A stretch of 43,535 nt of DNA from an uncultured Opitutales bacterium (GCA_905478775.1 CAJQKB010000038.1:1-43535), one strand, 5' to 3'; positions 17,285-27,291 are shown, numbered from the stretch's first letter. Numbers and translations are program-made. Notes: generated by a model not told the origin, from the letters alone.

Positions 17285-18003
17285 AACATTGTGCAATCCT
17301 TCTCGCTGGGGGAAGCGGGTCCAGAATGAACGCACAGGGAGAGGACAAACTTCTTTACCCGATCCATTCTACAAATTCTTTTCGTTTAAGTTATGAGGCA
17401 TTTCTAAATACAAATAAAATTAATAATGTTGTAATAATTTACCGAGATCGCGAACAACTGAAACTATTAAAAAAAGAAATCGATATTGCCCATCAAACAG
17501 GAAATAGAAAATTCGATCCGATTTTAGTAAAAGGAGGAACAGAAAGAAAAGATTCAGTCCTCAATGGTCTAGCAAATTGCCCATCAACTTGTGAATTTGT
17601 CTATGTCCATGATTGTGCTAGGCCAATGATTCAAACCAAGACAATTAATCAACTCCATGAAATCGTCTCTCAAACGGGAGCGGTTGCAATTGCAAGACCG
17701 TTACGAGACACCATCAAGATTATCGAAGAAAAAGATACTGAAGATTGGAGAGCACCGTGCACTACAAAATCAATTGACCGATCGAATATTTGGATTATGG
17801 AAACACCGCAAGTCGCTCGAAAAGACTGGCTTCAAGAGGGAATGAACTTTGCTCTAGATCAAGATCTTCTTACTACCGATGAAGTCTCTGTACTAGAACT
17901 CATTCAAAAAAAAGTAACGATGCTCGAAACAGAATATCCAAATCCAAAAATTACATCGCAGGCTGACTGGCCATACCTTACCTTTTTACTGTCCTCAAAA
18001 TGA
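17281..18003 (+). CDS. ispD: 2-C-methyl-D-erythritol 4-phosphate cytidylyltransferase
   Basis: Joins CMP from CTP to methylerythritol 4-phosphate in the MEP pathway. The nucleotide-binding N-terminus is AILLAGGSGSRM followed by DKLLYPI. Further signatures are GGTERKDSVLNGL, FVYVHDCARPMI and WIMETPQVARKDWL. The length of 240 residues fits. The usual PKQ motif after the glycine loop appears here as EDKLLYP, a mild divergence that keeps the Lys. Overlaps pyrF and ispF by 4 bp each, so the three are translationally coupled. Confidence 0.93.
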   Translation: MKHCAILLAGGSGSRMNAQGEDKLLYPIHSTNSFRLSYEAFLNTNKINNVVIIYRDREQLKLLKKEIDIAHQTGNRKFDPILVKGGTERKDSVLNGLANCPSTCEFVYVHDCARPMIQTKTINQLHEIVSQTGAVAIARPLRDTIKIIEEKDTEDWRAPCTTKSIDRSNIWIMETPQVARKDWLQEGMNFALDQDLLTTDEVSVLELIQKKVTMLETEYPNPKITSQADWPYLTFLLSSK

Positions 18004-18491
18004 CCGATCCTTTACCCATTCGAATTGGCCATGGCTATGACTTACATCGCTTGGTTTCTGAAAGAAAACTAATTTTAGGGGGAGTAGAGATTCCTTTTCA
18101 CCTAGGATTACTAGGACATTCAGATGCAGATTGCCTCACTCATTCTCTAGCAGATGCTATTTTGGGAGCACTATCACTTCCTGATATCGGTCATTACTTT
18201 CCAGATAATGACCCTGCAAATAAAGACTTGGATTCCAAAATTATCCTATCAAAGGCACTTTCCGAGACCGACAGACTCGGGTATCAAGTTGGAAATATTG
18301 ATCTCACTATAATTGCAGAGAAGCCTAAAATCTTACATTATATCGAAAAAATAAAAACATCACTTTCCAACACAATGAACATTCCAAAAGAAAGAATTGG
18401 GATTAAAGCAACCACCAACGAACAAATTGGCGCAATCGGTAGAATGGAAGGAATTGCGACTTTTGCAGTCTGCAGCCTGATTAAGAAATAG
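18000..18491 (+). CDS. ispF: 2-C-methyl-D-erythritol 2,4-cyclodiphosphate synthase
   Basis: Cyclises CDP-methylerythritol 2-phosphate with release of CMP. Metal ligands are visible as Asp14 and His16 in RIGHGYDLHRL, and His48 in HSDADCLTHSLADAI. The GDIG-type loop reads PDIGHYFPDNDP, and the C-terminal IGIKATTNEQIGAIGRMEGI is diagnostic. It has 163 residues. It overlaps ispD by 4 bp, and its stop lies two bases from the convergent ndk stop. Confidence 0.96.
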   Translation: MTDPLPIRIGHGYDLHRLVSERKLILGGVEIPFHLGLLGHSDADCLTHSLADAILGALSLPDIGHYFPDNDPANKDLDSKIILSKALSETDRLGYQVGNIDLTIIAEKPKILHYIEKIKTSLSNTMNIPKERIGIKATTNEQIGAIGRMEGIATFAVCSLIKK

Positions 18492-18493
18492 TT

Positions 18494-18910
18494 CTAAGCG
18501 ACAATCTGGTCGGCTTCAAAAAAGCGATTGATTTCAGCCAATGCAGAATCAGGGCTGTCCGACGCATGAACTACATTCTTCATTCGGTCAGTACCAAGGT
18601 CTCCCCGAATGGTCCCTTTGGGAGCTGCGGTGGAATCAGTCGGACCAATAAGATCACGAACACCCTGGATTACATTTTCTCCTTCTAACACAAGTGCCAT
18701 CACGGGGCATGAACTCATGAATTCAGCGATTTCCGGGAAAAATGGCAAATCAGCCACATGGGCATAATGCTCGTTTAACAAGGAATCATCCAACTGTACT
18801 AACTTACTACCAATAATCGAGTAACCAGCACCTTCAAATCGGCTAATCACTTGGCCCACAATGGCTTTTTGTATACAATCAGGTTTTAGGAGAATAAGGG
18901 ATCTTTGCAT
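18494..18910 (-). CDS. ndk: Nucleoside diphosphate kinase
   Basis: Transfers the gamma phosphate between nucleoside triphosphates and diphosphates through a phospho-His. It has 138 residues, the family norm. Signatures: SLILLKPDCIQKAIVG at the start and KNVVHASDSPDSA with the catalytic His115; the family's usual HGSDS is HASDS here. RGDLGTDRMKN matches the nucleotide-binding region. Two inverted repeats separate it from clpC upstream, so it may have its own promoter or be read through from clpC. Confidence 0.95.
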   Translation of the reverse strand: MQRSLILLKPDCIQKAIVGQVISRFEGAGYSIIGSKLVQLDDSLLNEHYAHVADLPFFPEIAEFMSSCPVMALVLEGENVIQGVRDLIGPTDSTAAPKGTIRGDLGTDRMKNVVHASDSPDSALAEINRFFEADQIVA

Positions 18911-18914
18911 AAGA

Positions 18915-18930
18915 ATAAACTATGGTTTAT
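18915..18930. promoter_or_regulatory. Inverted repeat just upstream of the ndk start
   Basis: ATAAAC (18915-18920) and GTTTAT (18925-18930) are perfect arms with a TATG loop, five nucleotides before the ndk start on the minus strand. The AT-rich short stem makes a terminator unlikely; it could be an operator or leader hairpin, or chance. Confidence 0.25.
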
Positions 18931-18935
18931 GGAAT

Positions 18936-18956
18936 ACAAAACCAATTCGGTTCTGT
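18936..18956 (-). terminator. Possible terminator hairpin downstream of clpC
   Basis: Read on the minus strand, ACAGAACC and GGTTTTGT form an 8-bp stem (one G-U pair) with a 5-nt loop, eleven nucleotides past the clpC stop. The following sequence has only a short U-poor tail, so termination would be weak and read-through into ndk is possible. Confidence 0.35.
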
Positions 18957-18967
18957 GTGGTAATGAA

Positions 18968-21505
18968 TTAAGAATCAGATTCTTTATCTTCTTCTTTGGA
19001 AGAAGGCGACACAGAAACTTTTTTATCCGTCTCATCCTGAGAAAAATACAAAGAGGGTTCTTCATCTTCGGTCAAGAGTACACGAATAGATTTATTCTTT
19101 CTAAGACTGCCCGAGAGTACTTCCTCAGCAAGGCTGTCTTCTAGATATTTCTCAACAGCACGCCTAAGTGGGCGAGCACCCAGTTTACTATCGTATCCCT
19201 TCTCGATAAGAAATTCTTTTACATCGTCAGAAATATGGAGCTTGAGTTTCTTATCCTTAAGACGATCAGTAACTTTTTTGAGCTCCAAATCGACAATAGC
19301 ACGCATACTTTCCTTTATCAACGGACGGAAGATGACAATCTCAGTTAATCGATTAAGGAACTCAGGCTTAAAAGATTTCTTCGCCTCGTCCTTAATTTTG
19401 TCTTTGATTTTATCAAAATCATCATCAGCGTTGCCGGCTGAAAAACCAAGAGAGCTATTTCGTTGTAGGATATGTGCACCTACATTTGAAGTCATGATGA
19501 GAATCGTGTTACGAAAATCAACTTTTCTCCCTAAACTATCAGTAAGTCTACCATCCTCTAAAATTTGAAGTAGAATTTGAACCACATCTGGATGTGCTTT
19601 TTCAATCTCATCAAAAAGTATAACGGCATAGGGCTTGCGTCGGATTGCTTCAGTTAACTGACCACCCTCTTCGTGCCCAACATAACCGGGGGGAGAACCA
19701 ATCATGCGCGAGACTGCATGCTTCTCCATGTACTCGGACATATCGATTTGAATCAAGGAATCTTGATCGCCAAAAATTCGTTCCGCAAGGACCTTGGCAA
19801 GGTGGGTTTTTCCAACTCCTGTCGGCCCTAAAAACATAAAAGAACCAATTGGGCGCTTGGGATCTTTCAAGTCAGCTCGTGAACGTCGCAGCGCTTTTGA
19901 CACCACTTCAGTAGCAAAATCCTGTCCAATAATTAACTTTCGAAGTTCTGATTCAAGTTTGAGGAGTTTCTTCGATTCCTTCGCTTCCATGCGATTCAAT
20001 GGAATGCCTGTCCAATCTGCAATTACTTGAAGCATATCATCTTCATCGACAGAAGCGCGTTTTTCGTCCCGACTTTTTTTCCAACTTTCTAATACTCGTT
20101 CTCTTTTGGCACGAAGCTTTTTTTCTTTATCTCGAGCTTCCGCTGCTTCTTCGAAATTTTGGTCTGAAATTGCGGATTCTTTTGCCGCACAAATTTCTTT
20201 GATTTCATCGGATAAATTTTCAATCTCAGGGGGTCTCTTCAATGTCTCCATCCGAGAACGTGCACCCGCTTCATCAATTGCATCAATCGCTTTGTCAGGA
20301 AGAAATCGTCCAGTAACATAACGGTCTGTCAGCTTGGCGGCAGCGGCCAATGATTTATCAGTGAAATTTACATTGTGGTGCTCTTCATACTTGGGACGGA
20401 TTCCCTTGAGTATAAGGATTGTATCTTCGACAGAAGGAGCCTCGACCTTAACAGACTGGAATCTACGATCCAATGCACTGTCTTTTTCGATATACTTACG
20501 ATACTCAGCAAGAGTAGTTGCACCGATGCATTGCAATTCGCCACGACTGAGTGCAGGCTTAAAAATATTGGACGCATCCATCGCACCTTCCGCTGCGCCA
20601 GCCCCTACAATTGTATGGAGTTCGTCAATAAAGATAATAATGTTTTTCGCCTTTCTAAGCTCATCCATTACTGCCTTGATCCGTTCTTCAAACTGGCCAC
20701 GGTATTTGGTGCCCGCGACCATAAGAGCGAGGTCAAGAGTGACCACACGCTTATCTAAAAGATTCTCCGGCACCATACCAGAAGCAATTTGTTGGGCCAG
20801 TCCTTCCACGATTGCAGTTTTTCCAACCCCCGCCTCACCGATCAATACAGGATTGTTTTTTGTTCGTCTGCAAAGAACCTGAGTCATCCGGCGAATTTCA
20901 TTTTCGCGTCCAATCACAGGGTCCATTTCACCCTTCTTTGCAATTTCAGTAAGATCTCTTCCAAAAGCCTTTAGTGCAGGAGTTTTTTGATCTTTACCTT
21001 TTTCCTCGGGTGCACCAGCTCCAACTACTGAAGCTTCGGACTCATCAGAGGAAGAAAAATTAGGGTCAAGCTCGGACAAAATTTCATTCCTGCACCGCTC
21101 GACATCGATATCTAAAGACTTTAAAACTCTTGCAGCAACGCCTTCACCTTCACGAAGTAAACCAAGCAATATGTGTTCGGTACCGACATAGCTATGATTC
21201 AAAGACTTCGCTTCTTTACCTGCTAATGCTAAGACTTTCTTAACCCGTGGGGTGTAAGGAACATTACCGGAGGGTTTGGCTTCAGGTCCAAGGCCCACCT
21301 GTTCATCTACAGCCTGTCTAACCGTGTCAAGATCAAGCCCCATTTTTTGGAGAACATTGACCGCCACTCCCTGCCCAAGATTGATCAAACCTAAAAGAAG
21401 GTGCTCAGTACCAACATAATTGTGGTGAAAACGGTCTGCCTCTTTTCTGGCAAGAGCAAGTACTTGCTGTGCACGAGGCGTGAAATTACTCATCGGTTCA
21501 GACAT
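18968..21505 (-). CDS. clpC: ATP-dependent Clp protease ATPase subunit ClpC
   Basis: Hsp100 unfoldase that feeds substrates to ClpP. It has 845 residues. Two Clp-N repeats (about 5-70 and 80-145, each with YVGTEH and LLLGL) precede the first AAA+ module with Walker A GEAGVGKT (223-230) and Walker B IFIDE. A middle UVR motif lies near 434-469, and the second AAA+ module has GPTGVGKT (560-567). The UVR motif and double N repeats mark ClpC and not ClpB or ClpA. The C-terminal tail is acidic and Ser-rich. It follows mcsA and mcsB on the same strand, the arrangement of the Firmicutes ctsR operon without ctsR. Confidence 0.95.
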   Translation of the reverse strand: MSEPMSNFTPRAQQVLALARKEADRFHHNYVGTEHLLLGLINLGQGVAVNVLQKMGLDLDTVRQAVDEQVGLGPEAKPSGNVPYTPRVKKVLALAGKEAKSLNHSYVGTEHILLGLLREGEGVAARVLKSLDIDVERCRNEILSELDPNFSSSDESEASVVGAGAPEEKGKDQKTPALKAFGRDLTEIAKKGEMDPVIGRENEIRRMTQVLCRRTKNNPVLIGEAGVGKTAIVEGLAQQIASGMVPENLLDKRVVTLDLALMVAGTKYRGQFEERIKAVMDELRKAKNIIIFIDELHTIVGAGAAEGAMDASNIFKPALSRGELQCIGATTLAEYRKYIEKDSALDRRFQSVKVEAPSVEDTILILKGIRPKYEEHHNVNFTDKSLAAAAKLTDRYVTGRFLPDKAIDAIDEAGARSRMETLKRPPEIENLSDEIKEICAAKESAISDQNFEEAAEARDKEKKLRAKRERVLESWKKSRDEKRASVDEDDMLQVIADWTGIPLNRMEAKESKKLLKLESELRKLIIGQDFATEVVSKALRRSRADLKDPKRPIGSFMFLGPTGVGKTHLAKVLAERIFGDQDSLIQIDMSEYMEKHAVSRMIGSPPGYVGHEEGGQLTEAIRRKPYAVILFDEIEKAHPDVVQILLQILEDGRLTDSLGRKVDFRNTILIMTSNVGAHILQRNSSLGFSAGNADDDFDKIKDKIKDEAKKSFKPEFLNRLTEIVIFRPLIKESMRAIVDLELKKVTDRLKDKKLKLHISDDVKEFLIEKGYDSKLGARPLRRAVEKYLEDSLAEEVLSGSLRKNKSIRVLLTEDEEPSLYFSQDETDKKVSVSPSSKEEDKESDS

Positions 21506-21537
21506 AATAAATATTTATAACCTTCTATTTAACAAAG

Positions 21538-22611
21538 TCAACTATGGCTAGATAGATCCAGGAGGGGGGCTCGTAAAAATTGATTGCGTAAAAGCTCTGC
21601 CCGTAATTCATCGCGTTGATTTGGCTCAATTGCCTCTCCGGCAGATAATTGTACATGACCAGGTTGTACCTCGATGAACATTCGATCAGCCAAACCGCGA
21701 AATTTATCTGGCATCATTCCAAAATCAGTGGCCAAGCGAACGAGAGAAAGTAAGTCCATCGCTTCTGCACTTTGGATCAAATGACAGGTCTTCAAACTCC
21801 CAATCGCACGACTCATTTTATCAATTAATCGAGTACGATCATCCTGTAACAACTTGTCACGAGCAAAGTTTTCCTGGCGAACAAGGCTTTCCAAAGTACT
21901 GTTTAACCGGTCAATAATCGCAGATTCAGACTCCCCCAGGGTTTGCTGGTTAGAAATTTGAAAAATACTTCCATTCGCATCTGATCCCTCGCCAAATAAG
22001 CCCCGCACGGCAATGCCCAATTGATTAACTGCATTTATCACCTTGTCCATATTCTTGGACATTACCAAACCCGGAAGATGCATCATAACAGACGCTCTCA
22101 TTCCGGTGCCTAAATTAGTGGGACAGGCAGTCAAAAAACCTAATTCTCCATCGTACGCATAGTTAATGGCCGATTCAATTCCGGAGTCAACCTCATCGGC
22201 ATGTTTCCATACCGAACTAAAATCCAAACCGGGGCGCAGTACCTGAATTCGCAAATGATCTTCCTCATTAATCATTATACAACAGGAACGGTCTTGGGTT
22301 AAAACAATGCCCGAACCCTCTTCCACCTGAGAGAGCTCAGGGCTGATCAAGTGTTGCTCCACCAATATTTGGCGATCTAGTTCACTTAAATCGTCTACCT
22401 CAACCGAAATCGAGTTATTAAGACCCTTTATTCCGCTCATCGCGTCAATACACTTCGATAATACCGCACGTTTCTGAGCCACTTCAGCACGGCCGGGGAA
22501 AGGGAACTGCCTCAAGTTTCTTGCCAAACGAATCCTGGTGCTCAAAGTCACAGGAATTGCCTTGGGTTGTTTTTTACCTCCCGATTCTTTACTCAATATT
22601 TTGTGAAACAT
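21538..22611 (-). CDS. mcsB: Protein arginine kinase McsB
   Basis: Phosphagen-kinase-fold enzyme that phosphorylates arginines on proteins, marking them for ClpC-ClpP in Bacillus. The signature TLSTRIRLARNLRQFPFPGRA and the nucleotide-binding region VRGLFGEGSDANGSIFQISN followed by QTLGESE are those of McsB and not of creatine kinases. I start it at MFHKILSKES (357 residues), 10 bp past mcsA; an in-frame ATG at 22656 would overlap mcsA by 35 bp and add residues not typical of the family. The adjacent mcsA and clpC support the role. No Shine-Dalgarno is visible. Confidence 0.93.
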   Translation of the reverse strand: MFHKILSKESGGKKQPKAIPVTLSTRIRLARNLRQFPFPGRAEVAQKRAVLSKCIDAMSGIKGLNNSISVEVDDLSELDRQILVEQHLISPELSQVEEGSGIVLTQDRSCCIMINEEDHLRIQVLRPGLDFSSVWKHADEVDSGIESAINYAYDGELGFLTACPTNLGTGMRASVMMHLPGLVMSKNMDKVINAVNQLGIAVRGLFGEGSDANGSIFQISNQQTLGESESAIIDRLNSTLESLVRQENFARDKLLQDDRTRLIDKMSRAIGSLKTCHLIQSAEAMDLLSLVRLATDFGMMPDKFRGLADRMFIEVQPGHVQLSAGEAIEPNQRDELRAELLRNQFLRAPLLDLSSHS

Positions 22612-22621
22612 ATAGAAAAAA

Positions 22622-23110
22622 TTAAACCGTCGCCTTGGATTCGTTCTGTAAATCACGGAGTTGATCTCTTAATTCCGCCGCTTTTTCAAAATCTTCTTTC
22701 TCAACTGCTTCCTGCAATTTCTTTTTCAAAGAACCCATTGACTGTTCAAAGTGAATTCTGGACTCGGAACCAGCCGGTACTTTCCCTAAATGCTTAATTC
22801 CTGCATGCATGCCATCGAGCAAAGGATCTAGTACAGGACGAAATACATGATAACATGCTTCACAACCGAGACGCCCCCCTTTCTTAAACTCTTGATGGGT
22901 CGTGCCACAACTTTCGCACACCATTGATGTGTTAGCGGTATCGACCTCCATTTCTACCTTATCCATCAAATTGCTAATAGAAAGGTTCTCTGGATTGGTG
23001 ACGCCTTTTGCCTGTGCACAAGTCTCGCACAAATCCATTTTGTGCATTTGTCCGTTCAAAATTTGTGTGAGATGAACGGTGGCTTGGTTATCGCAATGGT
23101 GACATTTCAT
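22622..23110 (-). CDS. mcsA: McsA-type zinc-finger activator of the arginine kinase
   Basis: In Bacillus, McsA activates McsB and binds ClpC substrates. It has 162 residues. Two four-Cys zinc sites are visible: Cys3, Cys6, Cys28, Cys31 and Cys65, Cys68, Cys83, Cys86. A C-terminal UVR motif (SLKKKLQEAVEKEDFEKAAE, residues 127-146, ending about 158) matches the ClpC middle domain. It opens the mcsA-mcsB-clpC run. The upstream neighbour is a branched-chain aminotransferase, not ctsR, and no CIRCE-like repeat is visible before it. Confidence 0.93.
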   Translation of the reverse strand: MKCHHCDNQATVHLTQILNGQMHKMDLCETCAQAKGVTNPENLSISNLMDKVEMEVDTANTSMVCESCGTTHQEFKKGGRLGCEACYHVFRPVLDPLLDGMHAGIKHLGKVPAGSESRIHFEQSMGSLKKKLQEAVEKEDFEKAAELRDQLRDLQNESKATV

Positions 23111-23147
23111 TTGTAGTGATGATTGTTGGCTTGATTACATACTAGTA

Positions 23148-23153
23148 ATTATA
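23148..23153 (-). promoter_or_regulatory. Possible -10 element for mcsA-mcsB-clpC
   Basis: A perfect TATAAT on the minus strand lies 37 bp before the mcsA start, within an AT-rich stretch. The -35 region is poor (TCATAT at 17 bp). A short inverted repeat CGCAT-atg-ATGCG sits just upstream. No CtsR-type heptad repeat or CIRCE is recognisable. Confidence 0.28.
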
Positions 23154-23208
23154 ATTAAAAAACTCAACGCATATGATGCGCGAAGTTAATAATGTGTGGG
23201 ACAGCTGT

Positions 23209-24087
23209 TTAATCTTGTTCATTCAAATGCACACCGTCAGACAGAACCATCTTCCGGAAAAGGTCAATTAATCGACGAGTCATAACACCAGGGGTGCCGT
23301 CTCCCACCTGTCGATGGTCCACTTCCACGCATGGGATAACTTCAGCTGCCGTACCGGTTAAAAAGCATTCGTCCGCAGTCCAAAGATCATATCGAGTTAG
23401 TGCCTGCTCGCGGCAAGGTAGTTCCAACTGGGCCGCTAAATCAATTGCCGCACCCCGTGTGATACCTCGCAAAGATCCGGCATCCAGGGGAGGGGTATAG
23501 AGAATGCCCTTTGCTATTATGAAAACATTATCCCCAGTACATTCGGCAATCTCTCCTTTATCATTGAGCATTAAGGCTTCCTGAAAGCCCACTTTCTTGG
23601 CCTCGATCTTGGCTAATATATTGTTAAGATAATTTAAACTTTTAATTGCTGGCGGGAGAGCAGAAGAATTAATCCGACGAGTGGGAACTGAAATAATTTT
23701 GAGACCTTTCTCATATAATTCCTCCGGATAAAGCTGTATATCGTCAGCAATGATAATTACATTTCCAGGACCGCAACCATCTGGAGTTAATCCGAGGTGG
23801 CCAGGACCACGAGTCACTACAAGTCGAACATATCCATTCTGCATGTCATTTATTCGACAGGTATCGCAAACGGCTTTTTTCATTTGCTCGCGATTCAATG
23901 GTAATTCAAGAAGAATTGCCTTGGCAGAATACTCCAACCGTTCGAGATGTTCATCTAGCTTAAAAACACAGCCGTCATATAACCGGATGCCTTCAAACAC
24001 TCCGTCTCCATAAAGTAAACCATGATCAAAGACAGATATCTTAGCATCTTCCTTCGCTACAAAATCTCCATTCAAATAAATTTTCAT
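23209..24087 (-). CDS. ilvE: Branched-chain amino acid aminotransferase (class IV)
   Basis: PLP enzyme that moves amino groups between glutamate and branched-chain 2-oxo acids. It has 292 residues. The PLP lysine is Lys149 in AIKSLNYLNN. Other signatures are HGLLYGDGVFEGIRLY near the start, ALMLNDKGEIAECTGDNVF, and GTAAEVIPCVEVDHRQVGDG, which fits IlvE better than D-amino-acid transaminase or aminodeoxychorismate lyase. Those two remain alternatives within the same fold. It stands between acs and mcsA on the same strand with gaps of 60 and 98 bp. Confidence 0.87.
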   Translation of the reverse strand: MKIYLNGDFVAKEDAKISVFDHGLLYGDGVFEGIRLYDGCVFKLDEHLERLEYSAKAILLELPLNREQMKKAVCDTCRINDMQNGYVRLVVTRGPGHLGLTPDGCGPGNVIIIADDIQLYPEELYEKGLKIISVPTRRINSSALPPAIKSLNYLNNILAKIEAKKVGFQEALMLNDKGEIAECTGDNVFIIAKGILYTPPLDAGSLRGITRGAAIDLAAQLELPCREQALTRYDLWTADECFLTGTAAEVIPCVEVDHRQVGDGTPGVMTRRLIDLFRKMVLSDGVHLNEQD

Positions 24088-24147
24088 TTCTATAATATTA
24101 CATGAATGAAAATTTTGAAATTGGCGAGCGCCAAGAAAAAAGGTTAT

Positions 24148-26130
24148 TCACCTATTCGCAATTAAGTGCTCCACCACACTTGGATCGGCCAGGGTTGACA
24201 CATCTCCAATTTGATCGGTTTCATTCGTTGCAATTTTCCTTAAGACCCTTCTCATAATTTTCCCCGAACGAGTCTTGGGTAATGCAGGAGCCCAATGAAT
24301 TTGATCGGGAGTGGCAATTGGACCAATTACGGTACGAACCTGCTTTTTTAATTCTGCTCTCAGTTCTTCCGAATACTCGACCCCTGAGTTTAAGGTGACA
24401 AAAGCGTAAATTCCTTCTCCCTTTACCTCATGAGGAAATCCAACCACTGCCGATTCAGCGACATCCTGATGAGCAACCAGGGCACTTTCCACCTCTGCCG
24501 TGCCCATCCGATGTCCGGATACATTAATTACATCATCCACCCGACCAGTTATCCAGTAATAACCATCTTCATCCCGCCGGCAGCCATCACCCGTAAAATA
24601 ATATCCTTTGTATTGTTGAAAATAGGTACTTTCAAAACGATCGTGGTCTCCATAAATAGTTCGCATTTGTCCCGGCCATGGCTCTTCTATGGCAAGTACT
24701 CCATTTACGCCATTCCCCTTTATTTCTTCTCCGGACTGAGGATCCAGTATAACCGGCTTGACGCCAAAGAAGGGAAATGTGGCAGAACCCGGCTTCAGGG
24801 GGGTTGCGCCGGGTAGAGGTGAGATAAGAATGCCCCCGGTCTCTGTCTGCCACCATGTGTCTACAATTGGGCATCTCTCTTTTCCCGCATTTCGGTGATA
24901 CCAGCGCCAAGCTTCCGGGTTAATCGGTTCGCCTACGCTCCCCAAAATCCGTAAACTTTCCATTTTATACTTACTGGGCCAATCTTCTCCCGCAGCAGCA
25001 ATTGCACGAATCGCGGTGGGTGCAGTATAAAATTGATTGATCCTCCACTTTTCAATTACCTGCCAATAACGATCAGGATTGGGATAAGTGGGAATACCCT
25101 CAAACATTGTAGTGGTCGCTCCATTTGCGAGCGGACCGTAGACAATGTAGGAATGCCCAGTAATCCAACCGATATCAGCGGCACAAAAATAAATATCATC
25201 TTCGTGGTAATCAAAAATATACTTGTGAGTGGTTGCAGTATATACCAAGTAACCGGCACTGGTATGCAGGACACCCTTGGGTTTCCCCGTAGATCCAGAA
25301 GTGTACAAAATAAATAACGGATCTTCCGCATCCATTTCTTCACATGGGCAATCAGCACTCGCATTTTGCATCTCTTCATCCCACCAAAGATCGCGCCCCT
25401 CTTTCATCTCGCACTCAATTCCAGATTCCTCCCCTACCCGCTTCACGACGATACAGGTTTCCACATTCTCTTCCATCTGTTCTGATGCCCGTGCCATTGC
25501 CGTGTCTGCATTTGGCTTCATCGGGATTGCTTTCGCACCACGAAAAGTCCCATTTGCGGTAATGAGCGTTTTGCAAGTCGAGTCCACGATTCGGTCGGCT
25601 AATGCCTCTGCTGAAAAACCACCAAATACAACCGAATGGATCGCACCAATTCGGGCACAGGCAAGCATTGCCACAGTAGCTTCAACCACCATTGGCATAT
25701 AAATTGAAACTCGGTCGCCTTTTTTTACTCCCCTACTCTTAAGAACATTTGCAAATTTACTAACCTGTACATGCAGTTCTTTGTAACTTACCGTCTTATC
25801 TTCTCCCGGTTCATTCCCCTCCCAAATAATTGCAGTCTTGTTGGATCGATATTCGAGGTGCCTATCCACGCAATTATAACAAACATTTGTTTTTGCCCCC
25901 TCGTACCACTTAATATCGATCGGTGCATTCTCACTATTGTAGTTAAAAGACCGAACTTGATCCCATTTTTTATACCAATAAAAGTTTTCCGCCACTTCAG
26001 ACCAAAAATCTTCAGGATCATTTATACTTCTTTCATATTGTTTGAAATATTCTTCCATGCTTCCCACATGGGCTTTCCTGGAAACTTTTTCGGGAGGATT
26101 AACTAAGTCAACTGGCTTATTTTCACTCAT
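24148..26130 (-). CDS. acs: Acetyl-coenzyme A synthetase
   Basis: Activates acetate to acetyl-CoA through acetyl-AMP. It has 660 residues, the usual size. The N-terminal ACAS region has YWYKKWDQV; the P-loop-like motif is [20 protein letters not shown]; acetate-binding and core motifs include WWQTETGGI and [20 protein letters not shown]. Lys624 in [10 protein letters not shown] is the residue controlled by acetylation in other bacteria. It is divergent from queA across a 77-bp gap. No Shine-Dalgarno is visible. The downstream ilvE may be co-transcribed. Confidence 0.96.
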   Translation of the reverse strand: MSENKPVDLVNPPEKVSRKAHVGSMEEYFKQYERSINDPEDFWSEVAENFYWYKKWDQVRSFNYNSENAPIDIKWYEGAKTNVCYNCVDRHLEYRSNKTAIIWEGNEPGEDKTVSYKELHVQVSKFANVLKSRGVKKGDRVSIYMPMVVEATVAMLACARIGAIHSVVFGGFSAEALADRIVDSTCKTLITANGTFRGAKAIPMKPNADTAMARASEQMEENVETCIVVKRVGEESGIECEMKEGRDLWWDEEMQNASADCPCEEMDAEDPLFILYTSGSTGKPKGVLHTSAGYLVYTATTHKYIFDYHEDDIYFCAADIGWITGHSYIVYGPLANGATTTMFEGIPTYPNPDRYWQVIEKWRINQFYTAPTAIRAIAAAGEDWPSKYKMESLRILGSVGEPINPEAWRWYHRNAGKERCPIVDTWWQTETGGILISPLPGATPLKPGSATFPFFGVKPVILDPQSGEEIKGNGVNGVLAIEEPWPGQMRTIYGDHDRFESTYFQQYKGYYFTGDGCRRDEDGYYWITGRVDDVINVSGHRMGTAEVESALVAHQDVAESAVVGFPHEVKGEGIYAFVTLNSGVEYSEELRAELKKQVRTVIGPIATPDQIHWAPALPKTRSGKIMRRVLRKIATNETDQIGDVSTLADPSVVEHLIANR

Positions 26131-26207
26131 AATATCTATGGATTAAGGTTGTAAAGAAGTTTTAGGCGATTGCACTTCGCTTGTCGATGCGTTTTAAAGA
26201 GTGACTC

Positions 26208-27266
26208 ATGCTCACGAAAGAATTGGAGTACCCCTTACCCAAAGAATTGATTGCTCAAACGCCAACCGATCAGCGCGACCAGTCTCGCCTGCTTGTATTT
26301 AACCGTTTATCCCAAGACCTCACCCATCACCACTTTCACGAGTTACCAAAGCTTCTTCCGCCTAATCTTTCTATTCTGCGCAATGATGTTTCGGTACTAA
26401 AAGCACGACTCGCCGGGAAAAGGCCCGGTGGTGGATCTGTGGAATGCCTTTTGCTTCGCCCAACCTCTCAACCCGAAACTACCTGGCGATGCCTTTTAAA
26501 ACCAGGAAATAAAACCGCGAAAGCGGGGAGATTTGGACTGGAGAACGAATATTCTGCCGAAATTATTGAAAGTCTTCCTTCGGGAGAATATGTGGTCCGC
26601 TTCCAACTCCCCCAAGACAACGACCCAGCCTCCCTTGCCCAAAGAATCGGATCTCTTCCCTTGCCCCCCTATGTTCGTCGCCCTGCTGACCAGGCAGACG
26701 CGGAGCGCTATCAAACCGTTTATGCGAACCAAGGAAACCGTTCCGCGGTAGCGGCCCCCACCGCGGGACTGCATTTTACACCTGAATTACTCAAGAAACT
26801 TCAAGTAGAGGGACATACCATCCACGACCTTACTCTCTCAGTTGGATTGGGGACCTTCCGCCCGGTTGAAACCGAACGAATTGAAGATCACCCCATGCAT
26901 GCAGAGAAATATTTTCTTTCCCCGTCTACTCAGGCCATCCTATGCGACTCTCAGAAAACCAAGCTTGCAATTGGCACAACCTGTGTCCGGGCGATCGAGC
27001 ATTACCTAAGTAATGAAGAACGAAAAACGACCCAACCTATGGAATCTGAGGCCGAGCTATTCATCCGCCCCCCCTATCATTTTCTCGGAGTGGATCACCT
27101 GCTTACTAATTTCCACCTTCCTGGATCTACGCTCATGTGCTTGGTCGGTGCTTTTCTTTCCCCAGGCAAAAATAATGGAGTGACTAAGCTTAAGGAAATC
27201 TACAACGAAGCAGTTGAAAAAAAGTACCGCTTCTTTTCCTACGGAGATGCGATGCTTATTCTCTAG
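26208..27266 (+). CDS. queA: S-adenosylmethionine:tRNA ribosyltransferase-isomerase
   Basis: Adds the ribosyl moiety of SAM to preQ1 in tRNA, giving epoxyqueuosine. It has 352 residues, the usual length. Signatures: YPLPKELIAQTPTDQRDQSR at the start, LAGKRPGGGSVECLLL, AAPTAGLHFTPELLKKL, VGLGTFRPV, and the C-terminal TNFHLPGSTLMCLVGAF. It stands alone on the plus strand; no tgt or queG is nearby. It is convergent with the secreted protein gene 48 bp away. Confidence 0.96.
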   Translation: MLTKELEYPLPKELIAQTPTDQRDQSRLLVFNRLSQDLTHHHFHELPKLLPPNLSILRNDVSVLKARLAGKRPGGGSVECLLLRPTSQPETTWRCLLKPGNKTAKAGRFGLENEYSAEIIESLPSGEYVVRFQLPQDNDPASLAQRIGSLPLPPYVRRPADQADAERYQTVYANQGNRSAVAAPTAGLHFTPELLKKLQVEGHTIHDLTLSVGLGTFRPVETERIEDHPMHAEKYFLSPSTQAILCDSQKTKLAIGTTCVRAIEHYLSNEERKTTQPMESEAELFIRPPYHFLGVDHLLTNFHLPGSTLMCLVGAFLSPGKNNGVTKLKEIYNEAVEKKYRFFSYGDAMLIL

Positions 27267-27275
27267 AAAGGCAAA

Positions 27276-27291
27276 GGTTGAACGAACAACC
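27276..27291. terminator. Short hairpin between convergent queA and secreted-protein genes
   Basis: GGTTG (27276-27280) and CAACC (27287-27291) enclose a 6-nt loop, ten nucleotides after the queA stop. The arms are short and there is no long T-run on either strand, so it is at best a weak bidirectional terminator. Confidence 0.3.

Noticed and set aside
18905-19144. 79-codon plus-strand frame across the ndk-clpC gap
   Set aside because: Antisense to the clpC end; Arg/Phe-rich composition and no support.
20334-20882. 182-codon plus-strand frame opposite clpC
   Set aside because: Lies wholly antisense to the conserved AAA+ module; no family resemblance.
22612-22656. Longer mcsB start overlapping mcsA
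   Set aside because: It adds 15 residues (IYRTNPRRRF-like) not typical of McsB; the ATG at 22611 follows the mcsA stop cleanly.
23111-23208. CIRCE or CtsR operator before mcsA
   Set aside because: I looked for TTAGCACTC-type arms and heptad repeats and found only a short CGCAT/ATGCG repeat.
25277-25702. 141-codon and similar frames opposite acs
   Set aside because: Antisense shadows of a strongly conserved enzyme gene.
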